A stretch of 64,000 bases of DNA, from contig JARWKL010000008.1 in the NCBI GenBank assembly GCA_029961685.1, positions 37,334,144-37,398,143 on the forward strand, in the 5' to 3' direction. The translations under genes and the position numbers were made by a program. Source of the stretch: Aristolochia californica. Its lineage: Eukaryota > Streptophyta > Magnoliopsida > Piperales > Aristolochiaceae. The notes beneath the pieces were generated by a model. The model saw only the letters and a list, made by a program, of their open reading frames with translations, ran no database searches and was not told the origin of the DNA. This document shows positions 23,689 through 35,559 of this stretch, piece after piece; position 1 is the first letter of the stretch, and each line of letters opens with the position of its first letter.

Positions 23689-24116
23689 TGTTGGAAATTA
23701 TGGTGGACTGTCATTTCATATGGACAGATCCTATATACCATTTGCAACAAGCTAGGCGTTCATGATGTTCTCTCACTCCCCAGCTTGAGGGGGTGTTGGA
23801 AGATGGGCCCAAGCCCACACGACCAAGGAAGGTGTGCAAGTCCAAATGTGAGGAAGAGGTCTCAAAGCCCACAAACCAAGCAGACGGCCCACACAGTGAT
23901 GGCAAGATGGTAAATAAAGAGTCATCTCATAGAGATGGCATTGATGTAATTTGTTTAAGCTTTATGGGCATAATTGTAATATTATAATTTTATCAATCTA
24001 TAAATTGAGGTTCAAGGGGAGTGTTAGGATACAAGTCCATAACCTCTGTTCTTTCCCAATGAGTCCCTCTATTTTTTTCCCCATGAGCTAAATCCATGGA
24101 GTCTTGAAAATCAACA
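23689..24116 (+). repeat. 3' LTR of the 21217-24116 element
   Basis: Begins TGTTGGAAATTATGG just after the polypurine tract and ends ATCAACA followed by the AATTC target duplication. Confidence 0.85.
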
Positions 24117-24121
24117 AATTC

Positions 24122-25217
24122 CAAAGAGGTAATGGAAGGAGTTTGTCTATAGAGATAAAATTATTGTCATTCATTGTTACCCTACATTTGGACAAATTTT
24201 CTGGATTGAATATAGCATGAAAGTTATAACATACTTCAACAAGGGGGTTATAATTTTAGATCTTATACTTTTAGCATATATGATGCAAAAAATATAATTA
24301 GATACTGTTCTTGTTGGTTCTATCCAAATGGAACTCATTTTTGAAATAAAAGAGTATTATTACATGGTTGTGGATAATTAATAAGCATATAGGATTAAAC
24401 CTGAAAAGTGAATATATTTTCTATGACAGTGAGGATTGGTGATAGCCTTTAATTTTTCATCTCCATGATAATAAGAGGAGTGCTAAAAAATTATACATGC
24501 AATGATTGGGGTTTGTGTTGATATGATGCTGAAATTTCCATTGAATGGAAATTGTTGTGGGTGTTATTATAGAATTTATGCTTGTTTCAGTATACCTTCG
24601 AAAGGTGAAAGAAATACATGATTGTACTATTGTCAATTTGTAGTGAATAAACTATGAGGGTGTAGAGGTTATTCATTTTACCATCTCAATCATTCATGAA
24701 TGGAATTGAATGTAGAATTATATGTTGATTTTTTTTCATTATAAATTATTTTAGGTTACCTAACATAGACTTTACCTCATTTTTGAATGCTATGTAAACC
24801 TATTTCCACATGCCAGTTGTTCATGTGGGAAGTTACAAGATTTGTCCTTAGAGAATATCTGAAATTATCTTTGTGAGTATCTGCTAAATGCTATGTGTTG
24901 AAGGATCGCTGGGCCTGGAATTAAGAATTGAAGTGGGATTTGGGTAAGAGGTCTTAGTCATCTAACCTCATTTGGAAGTATGAAATTGTGGACTCATTTA
25001 AATGGACGAATATGTGGTCCTTGTTAGAGCCTAGAGAATGAGAGCCACAATAATACTGAATTAAAAAAAAATTCCATGCAAGCTATTGGGAATGCCTTGT
25101 AGGGTGGGTATAGGTGAATCACTGCAAACACTATGAAGGCTTGATTTTATGCCAAGGTAGCATGCCACAAAGTAGGGGTCCCTTCTCGTGAGACATTTTT
25201 TTTTGAAAGTGCCCAAC

Positions 25218-25249
<32 letters not shown>

Positions 25250-25360
25250 GACATAGGTTGCGTGTGATAGTCTGCCGAGGGGTCCATTCTAGTTTCAAAA
25301 CCTCGCAAGGGGGTTTATCACTTAATATTTTTTAAGAGACCTACATGTATATGGATGCCA
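24122..25360. other. Intergenic DNA, no gene recognised
   Basis: Unassigned sequence, not obviously repetitive within the window except for a poly-T run of about 29 bases at 25220-25248. No open frame, RNA or element terminus could be supported. Confidence 0.4.
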
Positions 25361-26200
25361 CGACTAGTAAATAAGGAGAAATTTTATAGAGATGGCATAA
25401 AATTGTAATTATGCAAGCTGGTGTATGTCCTCTTATATTTTTTTTTCCTTTCGAAGCATGTAAAGGGCAAAGTAGTTATTATAAACACCTTCACACAACT
25501 ATAAATATAGCCTAAAGGCATGCAACAGATTATTCAAGTCTCTTGCTCTTGGCTCAAATTCATCCTTACACCTCTCTCTTTTCCTCTTCTCCTTCCCATT
25601 GTTTCTACTCTCCTCTCTCCCAAGAGCTAGAGTTTCACTCTTCTCTCCTTCCCATGAGATATCTTATATTTATGTGTGTTCCCTAGAAATTAATATGGTA
25701 TCAGAGTGGGCAAAGATCTGAGGTTGAAAAGGAGAGGAAGATGGTGAAGAAAGGGAGGAAGAAGAAGAAGAAAAAAAAAGAAAAAAAAAGAGATAAGTTT
25801 CTCATTTTTTCCTTTAGTTTTTCTTTTCCAATTCCTGTTCTTCATTGGATGTTTCACTTTCTTATCGTTTGTTTCATATAGAAAAATATATACCTTTGGA
25901 GAGATCTCTGAGTCTAGTTTCCAAATTAAAAATAATTGTTAAAATTAATTTTTTTAAGAAAGATAAATTGACATATGAAGCAGCAAAGGTCAAGCAGCAA
26001 CAAGTTTCAACTTTCTAAACGGTTTGTACTATTATGAGTGAGAATTTATATTGAGAATTATATATGAAAATAAATCTATATGATTCTACTTTCTATCTCA
26101 ATAAACCATTTCTCAATGTGATCTTTCTAGAGAGTGATATCCACAACATCACTTAGAAACATGTTAAAACCCTTAGAGAGAAATCCCCATGCTTTATCAA
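25361..26200 (+). mobile_element. Truncated LTR element: LTR end, PBS and leader
   Basis: LTR-like sequence with a TATAAATA box near 25500 ends at about 25695 and is followed at once by the PBS TGGTATCAGAGT (25696-25707). The leader that follows (purine-rich, then 'ttcatatagaaaaatatatacc...gagtctagtttcc' near 25870-25920) matches the leaders at 21690-21890 and 49940-49990. The rest of the interior and the 3' LTR are missing. No coding region remains. Confidence 0.7.
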
Positions 26201-26224
26201 ATATACTTTTTTAATGTGACATTG

Positions 26225-26520
26225 TTAAGATTGATCAGTTACTAATTGTGATCAATCATCCCGAACTATATAGACCAGAAATATAAAAGCATGATCGATC
26301 AAACATAGTTGATTGATTGATCATCCAGGACATGACCATTTCATGATATAATGCATGATTGATCATAGCAATCCAGGCAAACTAAATTTATATGAAATAA
26401 TCAATCATCCCACCATTTTTAGTAAGGGGCCTAAAGCATGATTGATCAAATGAAAATATATTGATCAATCATACTTATTCTACATAGCCAAAGAGAATCT
26501 TGATTGATCAATCAACCACT
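26225..26520. repeat. Cluster of TGATCAATCA-type palindromic motifs
   Basis: At least nine copies of a short motif built on ATTGATCAAT (variants TTGATTGATCATCC, GCATGATTGATCA, TGATCAATCATCC) occur within about 300 bp. They are spaced about 25-50 bp apart and often embedded in 'gcatgat...' or '...catccagg' phrases. No coding sequence is present. The cluster lies just beyond the 3' LTR of the minus-strand copia element. Confidence 0.75.
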
Positions 26521-26579
26521 GGCAATGATTTGTTGTTTTTAAAAATCCATTACTAATAGGTTTTCAAGGTTGAGAGAAT

Positions 26580-28215
26580 GAAGAGGAGACGAAAGGATGA
26601 GGAGGGGATAAAAGAAGGAAGGAAGGAGAAAGGACAGCTGAGAGAGAGAAGAGTCGGGGTGAGAATTACGGTTATGGAGCTTCTCCAAACCCTCCCCTTT
26701 AAGCTTTATTTATTGAGGATAAAAGTTTCAATATTACTAGTAAACCCTTCATCCTAGTAGGAGTCAGGAAGAGAAAAAAAACATAAGATGATTACAACAA
26801 TAAGACCCAAGCTTTCTTATATCTTCTAACACTCCCCCTCCAACAAGTGGTGAAAAGACACCGTATATCCCCAACTTGGTACATGCAATGCCTTGGAGTT
26901 AATTGACTTTGTGAAAATATTTGCAAGTTGTCTATGAGTTGAGATATGTTTAAGATTTATAATCCTTGCTTGCAACTTTTCTCTCACAAAATGACAATCC
27001 ACCTCGATATGCTTAGTTCTCTCATGGAAGACTGGGTTGGAGGCAATGTGGATCGCAATTTGATTGTCACAATAAAGATCCATCATGCCTTCTTTGTCGA
27101 ATCCCAACTCTGCTAGAAGAGATTTAATCCATAGAAGCTCACTACTGCACGTTCTATGGCTATGTATTTTGCTTCTGCACTGGACCTTGCAACCACATTT
27201 TTTTCTTCTCCATCTAACAACATTGACTCCAACTAGAATACAATATCCTGAAGTAGATTTTCTACCATCTGATGATCCAACCCAATCTGCTTTGGTAGAA
27301 CTTTCAACCTTGAAATAACCATGACACTTATGTAGAAGCCCTTGTCCTGGTGCCTTTTTCAAGTACTTAAGAATCCTCTCCAATGCCTGTCATGGAGACA
27401 TATGATGTTTATGCATATATTGACTAACCACATTGACTACAAAAGAAATATTTGATCTAGTCACAATGAAATAAACAAGCATCCCAACTAGTCTTTGGTA
27501 CTTGCCCACATCAACTTCATATCCCAAGCCAACACACAATTTAGTATTTGTCTCCATACGGCTGTCAGTAGAGAGACATCCCATCATTCCTATTTCTTTA
27601 ATCAATTCAAGAACATAGTTTTTTTTTTTGTGAAAAAATGATACCATCCTTAGACTGAAGAACCTCAATACCAAGAAAGTACTAAAGGAGTCCCAAGTCT
27701 TTTGTCTTGAATTCATTGCATATATTCTGTTTGAATTGGCAGATGCTATCAATAACACTTCATGTCAAAATAATATCATCTACTTACACAACAAGTTGTA
27801 CCACACCTTTCTCGGTATGCTTGAAAAATACAGAACGGTCCACACAATGCCGTGTGAACCCGAATCGTAGCATTACTTGACTAAACTTGTCAAACCATGT
27901 ACATGGAGATTGCTTCAGACCATATAATTAATTTTTTAGGAGGCATATAGACTCCCCCTCAACCACATATCCAAGTGGTTATTGCATATAAATTTCCTCC
28001 TTAATATCACCATCGAGGAAGGCATTCTTCACATCTAGCTGAAAAATAAGCCAACGAGAGTTACCAACAAGAAATAATAATAGATGTACAGAGTTGAGCT
28101 TGGTGATGAGAGAAATTTTTTTCTCATAATCAATACCATAACACTGAGTATAGCATTTAGCCACTAGTTAGGCTTTAAGACGGGCCACGAAACCATCCTA
28201 ATTCTATTTTACAGT
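26580..28215 (-). mobile_element. 5'-truncated Ty1/copia element (RT, RNase H, 3' LTR)
   Basis: Read on the minus strand: start of the RT domain near 28205 (VKYN.DGF.ARLKA), then QLDVKNAFLDGDIKEEIYM (28040-27985), an SVFFKHTEKG segment with VDD box near 27790, LIKEIGMMGC (27600-27570) and QRLVGMLVYF. RNase H follows at 27383-26841 (KADWVGSSDGRKSTSGYC, LLWIKSLLAELGF, LYCDNQIAIHIASNPVFHER, HIEVDCHFVREKLQ). Several frameshifts and stops break it. The polypurine tract GGAGGGGGAG (about 26838-26829) precedes an LTR that begins TGTTAGAAGATA at 26828 and runs left to about 26580. Gag, protease, integrase and the 5' LTR are absent; the element is cut at about 28215, where a + strand copia begins. Confidence 0.85.
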
Positions 28216-28224
28216 GAAAAATGG

Positions 28225-31220
28225 GTCATTACGAGCCCATGAGGAGAGAATGAATCGAGGCAAACAAGAGCAAGTTGAGCAAGCCTTGCAAGCAAAGTTA
28301 TCTCTCATATCTAAAAGTGAAAGCACTTTGAGAGGTGGAAGAGATCAAGGACTTGTTAGAGGTCGTGGACGTAGTCAAAGAAGAGGTAATGATGAGCAAA
28401 ATTTTATTTTTGAGAGTAGAAACTAGACTTCTCAAAGAAGTCGTGGAAGAGGAAGAGGAAGAGGTAACAATGGAGGCAACTACTGGAGAAATAATGAGGT
28501 AAGAATTGAAAAATCCAAAATTGAATGTTATTCTTACTGGGAAATATGAACATATGGGAGTGTCAATTCAAGAAAGTAGATGAAGAGTCAAAATTGATTG
28601 AGTACAAGGAAGAAGTTGAGGAGCCTACATTATTCCTTTCACTAAAGGATGAACTTGTGGGAGAAAATAGTTCATGGTACTTTGATAATGGCGCTAGTAA
28701 CCACATGACAGGTGATAGAAGCAAATTTGTGGAACTTGTCAATAACGTAATGGACCATGTACGTTTTGGTGACGATACAAAGGTGGGTATTAAAGGCAAA
28801 GGTATAGTCTTATTTCAAATGAAAGGTGGTGGCCACAAAATTTTTCATAATGTTTATTACATTCCCAAGATGAAAAGTAATATTTTGAGTATTGGGCAAT
28901 TTTTGGAGAGTGGCTACAAAATCACCATGGAAGATCGCTTTCTTTGGCTTAGAGATCATTATGACAATCTTATTGCTAAGGTCACAATGACAAATAATCG
29001 AATATTTATGCTTGATATGAAGAACATTGGAGCAATGAGTTTAAAAGCTTGTGTGAAAGATCCATTATAGATTTGGCACATGAGATTTGGTCATCTAAAC
29101 TTTGAAAGACTTAGAAACTTGGAAGAAAAGAATATGGTGAAGGGCATTCCAAAAGTAAATCTTTCCAATCAAGTATGTGAAGCGTGCTTACTTGGCAAGC
29201 ATTCAAGAAAGAATTTTTTGAAACAATCCACTAGAAGAGCCACGACTACTTGAACTAATCCATGCTGATGTATGCGGTCCTATCAAGCCTCAATTTCTTG
29301 GTAAAAAACTCTTAATTTATCCTTTTTATTGATGACTGTTTTTAGAAAAACATGGATAAATTTTTTGAAGTACAAGAGTGAGGCTTTTGAGGAATTCAAA
29401 AAGTTTAAAGCTCTAGTTGAGAAAGAAAATGGTTATGAGATTAAAGCACTAAAAACCGCTCGAGGGGGAGAATTCACTTCCAATGAATTCAAGAATTTTG
29501 TGAAAGACATGGAATTCGTCGCCCTTTAACAGTTCCTAAATCGCCACAACAAAATGGAGTTTCAGAGAGGAAGAATAGAACAATCCTCAACATGGCTAGA
29601 ACAATGTTGAAGAGCAAAATGATGCCAAAAGAATTTTGGGCAGAAGGTGTTGCTTGTGCAGTCTATCTCTTAAATCGATCACCAACAAAAAGCTTAAAGA
29701 ATGTAACACCGCAAGAAATATGAAGTAGACGGAAGCCAAGTGTGTCACACTTGCGAGTTTTCAGACTAGTAACCTATGTTCATGTTCCAGAACAAGAGAG
29801 ATCTAAGCTCGATGATTGAAGCAAGAAGTTTGTGTTCATTGGATATGATGAAAATTTAAAAGGCTACTAGGTTTTCAATCCTAGCAATAATAAAATTTTA
29901 GAAAGTAGAAATGTTGAATTTGAAGAAAATGCTTCATGGGATTGGACTGATAATGAGGAAGGAGTATATGATTTTCTTTCATACTTTGAAGAAGAAGAGT
30001 TTGCAGTGCAACAAACTCAAAGTGAAATTACTCCTCCAACTTCACCAAATATATTATCTCAAGCATCCTCGTCATTTTCTTCACCTTCATCTTGCTCAAG
30101 TGAAGGACCTCAAAGATATTGGAACCTTGAAGACATCTACAATGAAACTGAAAGGTTAGAAGATGAAAACTTTTTTTTTTCTCTAATGATGTACCTTTGA
30201 GTTTTGAAGAAGCTGTAAAAGAGAAAAGGTAGACACATGCCATGAATGAAGAAATTCAAGCGATTGAAAAGAATGACACGTGGAAACTTGTTTCTCTTCC
30301 AAGTGGTCATCAGGCTATTGGAGTTAAATGGGTATTCAATACTAAGAAGAATTCCAAGAGGAAGGTAGAGAAATACAAAACGGTGTTAGTTGCTAAGGGG
30401 TACAAGCAAAAACAAGGTATCGACTATGAAGAAGTGTTTGCTCCTGTTGCTCGCCTAGAGACGATCCGATTGCTTATTTTCTCTTGCAGCTCAAAATCAT
30501 TGGAAATTCATCAAATGGATGTAAAGTCCGCTTTTCTGAATGGTTGTCTAAAAGAGGAGGTCTATGTTGAACAACCATTAGGATATGTTGTTAAAGGACA
30601 AAATGCTAAAATTGAAGAAGGCTTTGTAAGGACTCAAGCAAGCGCCAAGAGCTTGGTACAACCATCTCGATAAGTATTTCCAAGAGAATGGTTTTACTAG
30701 GTGTATACATGAATATGCACTTTATGTAAAACAAGAAAATGGAGGATTATTTTTTGTTTGTGTGTATGTGGATGATCTTATTTTTATAGGAAGTAATCCA
30801 AAAATGTTTGAAGACTTCGAGAAGACTATGACTCAAGAATTTGAACTGAGTGACATGGGCCTCATGTCTTACTACTTGGGAATTGAAGTAAAGCAAATGG
30901 AGGATGAAATTTTCATCTCTCTAGAGGCTTATGCAAAGGAAGTGATCAAGAAATTCAACATGGCGAATTGTAACCCCACTAATACCCCCATAGAATGTGG
31001 CATGAAACTTTATAAAATGAGCGATGGAGCAAGAGTAGACCAAACTTTATTCAAAAGCCTTGTGGGAAGTTTGAGGTACTTGACTTGTATCAAGCTTGAT
31101 ATTTTATTTTCAGTTGGAATTATGAGTCGATTCATGGAAAATACTTCTGAAACGCACATGAAATCAACTAGAAGGATTCTTCGTTATCTCAAAGGTACTT
31201 TTGACTATGGAATTTTCTAT
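28225..31220 (+). pseudogene. Copia gag-pol remnant (Gag C-term to RT)
   Basis: Gag end 28225-28425 (LRAHEERMNRGKQEQVEQAL, then a Gly/Arg-rich tail). Zinc-knuckle region near 28525, damaged. Protease active site WYFDNGASNHM near 28675. Integrase: IWHMRFGHLNFERL near 29070, CEACLLGKHS near 29180, IHADVCGP near 29263, ARGGEFTSNEF near 29460, then after a frameshift QQNGVSERKNRT near 29550. [16 protein letters not shown] near 30270, [26 protein letters not shown] near 30510, VYVDDLIFIGS near 30765, LGIEVKQMEDEIFI near 30880. Stops near 29068, 29251 and 29527 and frame changes near 30600 and 31228 exclude function. Confidence 0.85.
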
Positions 31221-31265
31221 TCATCTTGAAATGAATTCAAGTTGAGAGGGTATTGTGATAGTGAC

Positions 31266-31947
31266 TATGTTGGAGATATTGATGATAGAAAAAACACTAT
31301 TGGGTTTGTCTTCTTTTTGGAAAATAGTGCAATTTCTTGGTGTTCCAAGAAGCAACCCATATTCACTCTCTAAACATGTGAATTTGAGTATATTGCTGCA
31401 ATTTCTTCTGCTTGTCATGCATTTTGGTTAAGAAAACTATTAAAAGAGTTCAATTTAGAACAAAGTGAAACAACCAAAATTATGATACACAACAAATTGG
31501 CATTTGCTCTAGCAAAGAATCTAGTATTTCATGATCGATCCAAGCATATTGATACAAAATATTATTTCATCCGAGAGTGTGTTGAAAAAAAGGAAGTTGA
31601 GATGGAATATGTTGGAGATATTGATGATAGAAAATACTATTGGGTTTGTCTTCTTTTTGGAAAATAGTACAATTTCTTGGTGTTCCAAGAAGCAACCCAT
31701 ATTCACTCTCTAAACATGTGAATTTGAGTATATTGCTGCAATTTCTTCTGCTTATCATGCAATTTGGTTAAGAAAAATATTAAAAGAGTTCAATTTAGAA
31801 CAAAGTGAAACAACCAAAATTATGATACACAACAAATTGGCATTTGCTCTAGCAAAGAATCTAGTGTTTCTTGATCGATCCAAGCATATTGATACAAAAT
31901 ATTATTTTATCCGAGAGTGTGTTGAAAAAATGGAAGTTGAGATGGAA
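31266..31947 (+). repeat. Tandem duplication in copia RNase H (342 + 340 bp)
   Basis: Copy 1 (31266-31607) and copy 2 (31608-31947) both run from TATGTTGGAGATATTGATG through WCSKKQPIFTL, the IAAISSA block, the IHNKLAFALAKNL block and the YYFIRECVEK block. They are about 97% identical by eye. The junction lies at a shared TATGT, consistent with unequal exchange or replication slippage at a 5-base microhomology. Sequence unique to the 3' side (VKSHDQVIDIFTTPL) follows only copy 2. Confidence 0.92.
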
Positions 31948-32063
31948 TATGTGAAGTCACATGATCAAGTTATTGACATTTTCACAACGCCTCTCAAATA
32001 TGAAAGTTTTTAGAAGTTGAGAATGTTTATCGGTGTTGCAAAGATATCAAGTTTAAGAGGGGG

Positions 32064-32518
32064 TGTTGGATATTAAACTTGACTGGAATCAAAGAAATAT
32101 TTGAAGGGTCTATTCTCATTTAAATGGTATAAATAATATGTCATTGGAAATCTATACATGTCTAGGTTCTAATGAATCAAACCATTCATGAATTGATGTT
32201 TTCTAGAAGAAGTTATTGTCAATTTACTACAGATTGTTCAATAAAACCGAAAATAAGATGCATCCATTGATTAATGCCTTTTGATGTGATAAGATGCATC
32301 CATTGACTAATGTTTTTTTATGTGATAAGATACGTCTATTGATTAGCGACTTTTGGACTGATAGGATTTATCTATTGATTAATATCTTTTGAGTAGTATA
32401 AATACCCATGTATTCAAGCTTTGTAAAAATAACAATCAATTGTATTAAAGAAATTCCTTTTCTTTTGTCTCTTTTGTTTTTTTTCTTTCTTTTATCATTC
32501 TTTGAGTTGCTTCCAACA
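32064..32518 (+). repeat. 3' LTR of the + copia element
   Basis: Starts TGTTGGATATTAA and ends TTCCAACA (TGTTGG/CCAACA inverted termini), 455 bp. It contains a TATAAATA box at 32397-32404. Repeated 'gataagatgcatccattgatta' phrases occur at about 32235-32400 upstream of the TATA box, possibly promoter enhancer repeats. Confidence 0.85.
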
Positions 32519-33344
32519 GATACCGATCTTAAGATGGCGTTGTCTAAACAGCCCTGGAAAATCAAAAACGTCGACAACCTCTGGAAGGTAACTTCCAGCC
32601 GAATATCAGGTTGATAGGAGGCAACTACCGTAACCAGACTTGATAAGATTTCGAGAAGGACGAATGTACCAGGCTGGATGAGATACTGGCTGGCTGGCAA
32701 TGAAGCATTCATTCGAAAACAGCCAGTTAACAGCAACTTGACCGTTCGGAATTGATATGAAATCATTGTTGTACATATCATCCGCAGAACAATGATCATA
32801 ATCTTCTGAAAGCAGCAGCATACTAAAAACAAAGTTGGTAATTGGCTCAGAAGACAGCTACAAAAATCACTGGAGACATCTAAACAACACCTTAGACGGA
32901 AATTCTGCTGCTAAAGATTTATCCTAACAGTTGTGAAACTAAAAATTTGGCTGGCAATGTTAATACGATCGGGGATTTGGCTCGGGATGGAAATCGGATA
33001 CGAATTTGCAGCAGTCAATAGTTGGATAAATAACAGTAGAGCAATACGACTTCCGACGGTAATACCAGCAAGAAACGAGTACCGCCGGTCACCCGATGAC
33101 GGCAATGCTGGAATGACGCAAACGTTGACTCCGAGCAACAACAACGGTGAGCCAGTGGAAGAAGATGTGCTTGCGAAGAAGATGTCGTCTCCTAGGCTGT
33201 ATACTGAGTAACATAACAAGTTACGAAAGCAATGTAGAAAAAAAATAAACAATCACCATGCTGTAATCTACTGTTGACACAGAGGTACCGAGTCACCTTA
33301 AACTTTGTATGCTTAGTGCTGGAAGAGCGCCACTCTGATGCCTC
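32519..33344. other. Unassigned sequence between two LTRs
   Basis: GC content here is higher than in the surroundings. Minus-strand open frames of 70-154 codons exist (32368-32832, 32911-33252), and a 92-codon frame lies on the + strand, but none shows a family motif I recognise. If the minus-strand LTR at 33345-33883 is real, this would be its 5' interior. Confidence 0.35.
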
Positions 33345-33883
33345 TGCTTTTAACGGAAGTGAGAAAATGTAACTACAGCTAAGTTGGCCTGACTCAAGAG
33401 AGAGTTGGCTAATTCTAAGTTAGACCAGCTTGAACGACTCACATACTGGACACACATACTGGTCTGCTATTGAATGCTGCTGAATGGTAATGAATCAAGA
33501 ACTCAAATCGAGTTCTTCCTTATTCTGCTGGTACCAGAAGGTTGCTACAAGTATTCTCAAAAGAATAGAGAAACTCTGCTATTATTCAACTATTAAGGAT
33601 GAGCAACGGAGAACCTGTTGAAGCCAAAAAACTGTGAATCTATGGTTCACAAACCATGAAGCCGAGCCGTTGCATCAAAGACAACAAATAAACCAAAGAG
33701 GTACACTTAGCAAGTCGATCATCCACCGAGCAATAGCAAGTTTGGAATTTAAAAAAATCATAGCTATGAGTTCTGAAGAGAAGGAAGGAGAGAGCACAGG
33801 AGGAAGAACGGGGAGTGATGAAGAGACAAAAAACGTAAACTAATTACATCAATGACACTCTAATCACATCATATATTCCAACA
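33345..33883 (-). mobile_element. Probable minus-strand LTR with adjacent PBS
   Basis: Minus strand: TGTTGGAATATATGATG at 33883 to ...CGTTAAAAGCA at 33345, 539 bp, giving TG...CA termini. Just beyond (33344 down to about 33327) comes GAGGCATCAGAGTGG, which resembles the initiator-Met PBS TGGTATCAGAGTGG. No second LTR or coding region is found. Confidence 0.45.
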
Positions 33884-35559
33884 CTATTTCTGACATAATT
33901 TGTGACTATCTGATTGTGATTTTTTCATTTATTCCCTTATTTCAGGTTGAAGACTCAATTTCATAGACAGATCTTTGGTTAGTTCTTGTAGTCAATACAT
34001 TTTAGTTTGTGCTTTCACTATTTCTAAAAGTTCCTTTCACTATCATTTAGTTAGTCGTTTTCATAAGCTCTAAGTTGAGTTTCACTAAGGCAATTGTTCA
34101 GTATTTTATCACCTTAAATTCAAATTTGAATAAAAGATATAGATTGAAATCAAATACTATCCCAACCAAAAAATATGAGCTATCTTTATCTCTTAATGGA
34201 TGGATAGATCGAATCCATAAAGTTAAAAAGTTTAGTTTCTACTTTAAAAACTGAGGCTTTTAGAATGCTTACTGAGATTTTTGAATCAATGCCTACAACT
34301 AAAGAATGAAAAAGAGTTTGGACAAGAGATAATATACTCCACTAATTTTTTTAATTTATTTCCCTCTCCTATGTTCTCATGTGAGGTTCCTAAGAATGAG
34401 ATCTAAAAAAATTATAGGTCAAAATCAAATAACTTCTCAACCGAAAACATGAACTCTCTTTATCTCTTCATGGATGGATGGATTAGATTCGTAAAGTTAA
34501 AAAGACGAGTTTTTTTATTTTTAAAAGAGATTTATTAAAGGCTAATTGAGGTTTCAAGAAAATTAACTACGACTGGAACATGTTCTATTTCAATAACTTA
34601 TTCATTTTTTTTTGTTTCTTATGGTTGTTGTGTCCAATGGGTAGAAAGTATTTATTTCCTAACAATCTTTTGGTTTCTTCCATGCTATTAATCTTCAAAG
34701 TCAAGGCTAATTTAATCTACTAAAAGGATTCAAAGAGTACTGTTCAATAAATTTTTTTTGTGATAAATTCGAGTTTTATTGGTAGGTTCCTTCATTAAAT
34801 TGCCATTTGTTTCAAATTATGAGGAGTTTTTAGCTAAGAGAGAAAAAATTGCATGCAAGAGAATATATGAATATCCAGTGCTAACTAGAAATATCTTACT
34901 TGTGGTAAAAAAAACTCCATTTCATGTAATTAGAGGTTCTGAAGCTAAAGAGTGTTTGCATCTTATTTCTTTAAAACAAATGCATGTTTTTCAATTATAC
35001 TCTCAATTTGATGTTTTATTTCATGTTTCAATGCTTTCTAGAGGCTCATGGTATTAAAAAAAATATATAATCTTCTCATTCTCCTCATTGAAGTAGCTTC
35101 GGATTTGTAGAAGTAGGAAAAAAGTTTCCATTAACTCATTTGGAAATCCCTTATGTGCACTAGCCATAATAGACATTTAAAAGAGGCATGCTTTGGCCTC
35201 CCAAGTTTGTGGTATGGTTTGTCTCTTATTTTTGTTTGTCTTCTTACCTTTTGATCTCAGTTTTTTACCTTTTGATCATTAATTTCTTCCATTGTTCATT
35301 GCATAGTTTTGCGTCTCCATTTTGATATATTTTGTGATGTTCCGTAGTTGCATTTGTTCTGTGTATTTGGTCATGTGATCTTTTTCTAATACTTTATAAA
35401 TTTAAATAGGTTGCTTTTGTTTTTTTTCTTGATGTCAAGAGTTGTAAAATTCTTCTTGGAAATCAATTAGTCCTAATTTCTACCCTCCAACCTTCCTATG
35501 CCATAACACTCTTGGTAAAACAAAATGTGAAGTAGCTTTATGTTTCTCTGCTCTATTTC
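33884..35559. other. AT-rich intergenic DNA with a diverged ~150-bp direct repeat
   Basis: The block at about 34140-34290 ('aaatcaaatac.atcccaacc', 'ctttatctcttaatggatgg', 'aaagttaaaaag') recurs at about 34420-34560 ('aaatcaaataac.tctcaacc', 'ctttatctcttcatggatgg', 'aaagttaaaaag'). A 92-codon + strand open frame at 34779-35057 has no recognised family. Nothing else is supported. Confidence 0.5.

Larger units (their letters stand above)
21217..24116 (+). mobile_element. Complete non-autonomous LTR retrotransposon (LARD-like), TSD AATTC
   Basis: The 5' LTR is 21217-21663 and the 3' LTR 23689-24116; both end in ATCAACA. The PBS (TGGTATCTAAGC, initiator-Met type with mismatches) is at 21664-21675, and a polypurine tract (TTGAGAGGGAG) ends at 23688. 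The 5-bp target duplication AATTC lies at 21212-21216 and 24117-24121. The 2.0 kb interior carries no gag, protease, integrase, RT or RNase H motif, so any movement would need enzymes from another element. A second PPT-like purine run followed by TGTTGGAAGATGGG lies inside each LTR (about 21325 and 23797). Interior blocks recur in the elements at 4205 and 49432. Confidence 0.88.
28216..32518 (+). mobile_element. 5'-truncated Ty1/copia element, + strand
   Basis: It starts abruptly in the C-terminal part of Gag and ends in a well-formed 3' LTR (32064-32518) after the purine tract AAGAGGGGG. The order Gag, protease, integrase, RT, RNase H is that of Ty1/copia. There is no 5' LTR or PBS, because the left end is fused to the oppositely oriented copia at about 28215. 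At least six stops or frameshifts are spread over the coding region, and RNase H is partly duplicated in tandem. Confidence 0.88.
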
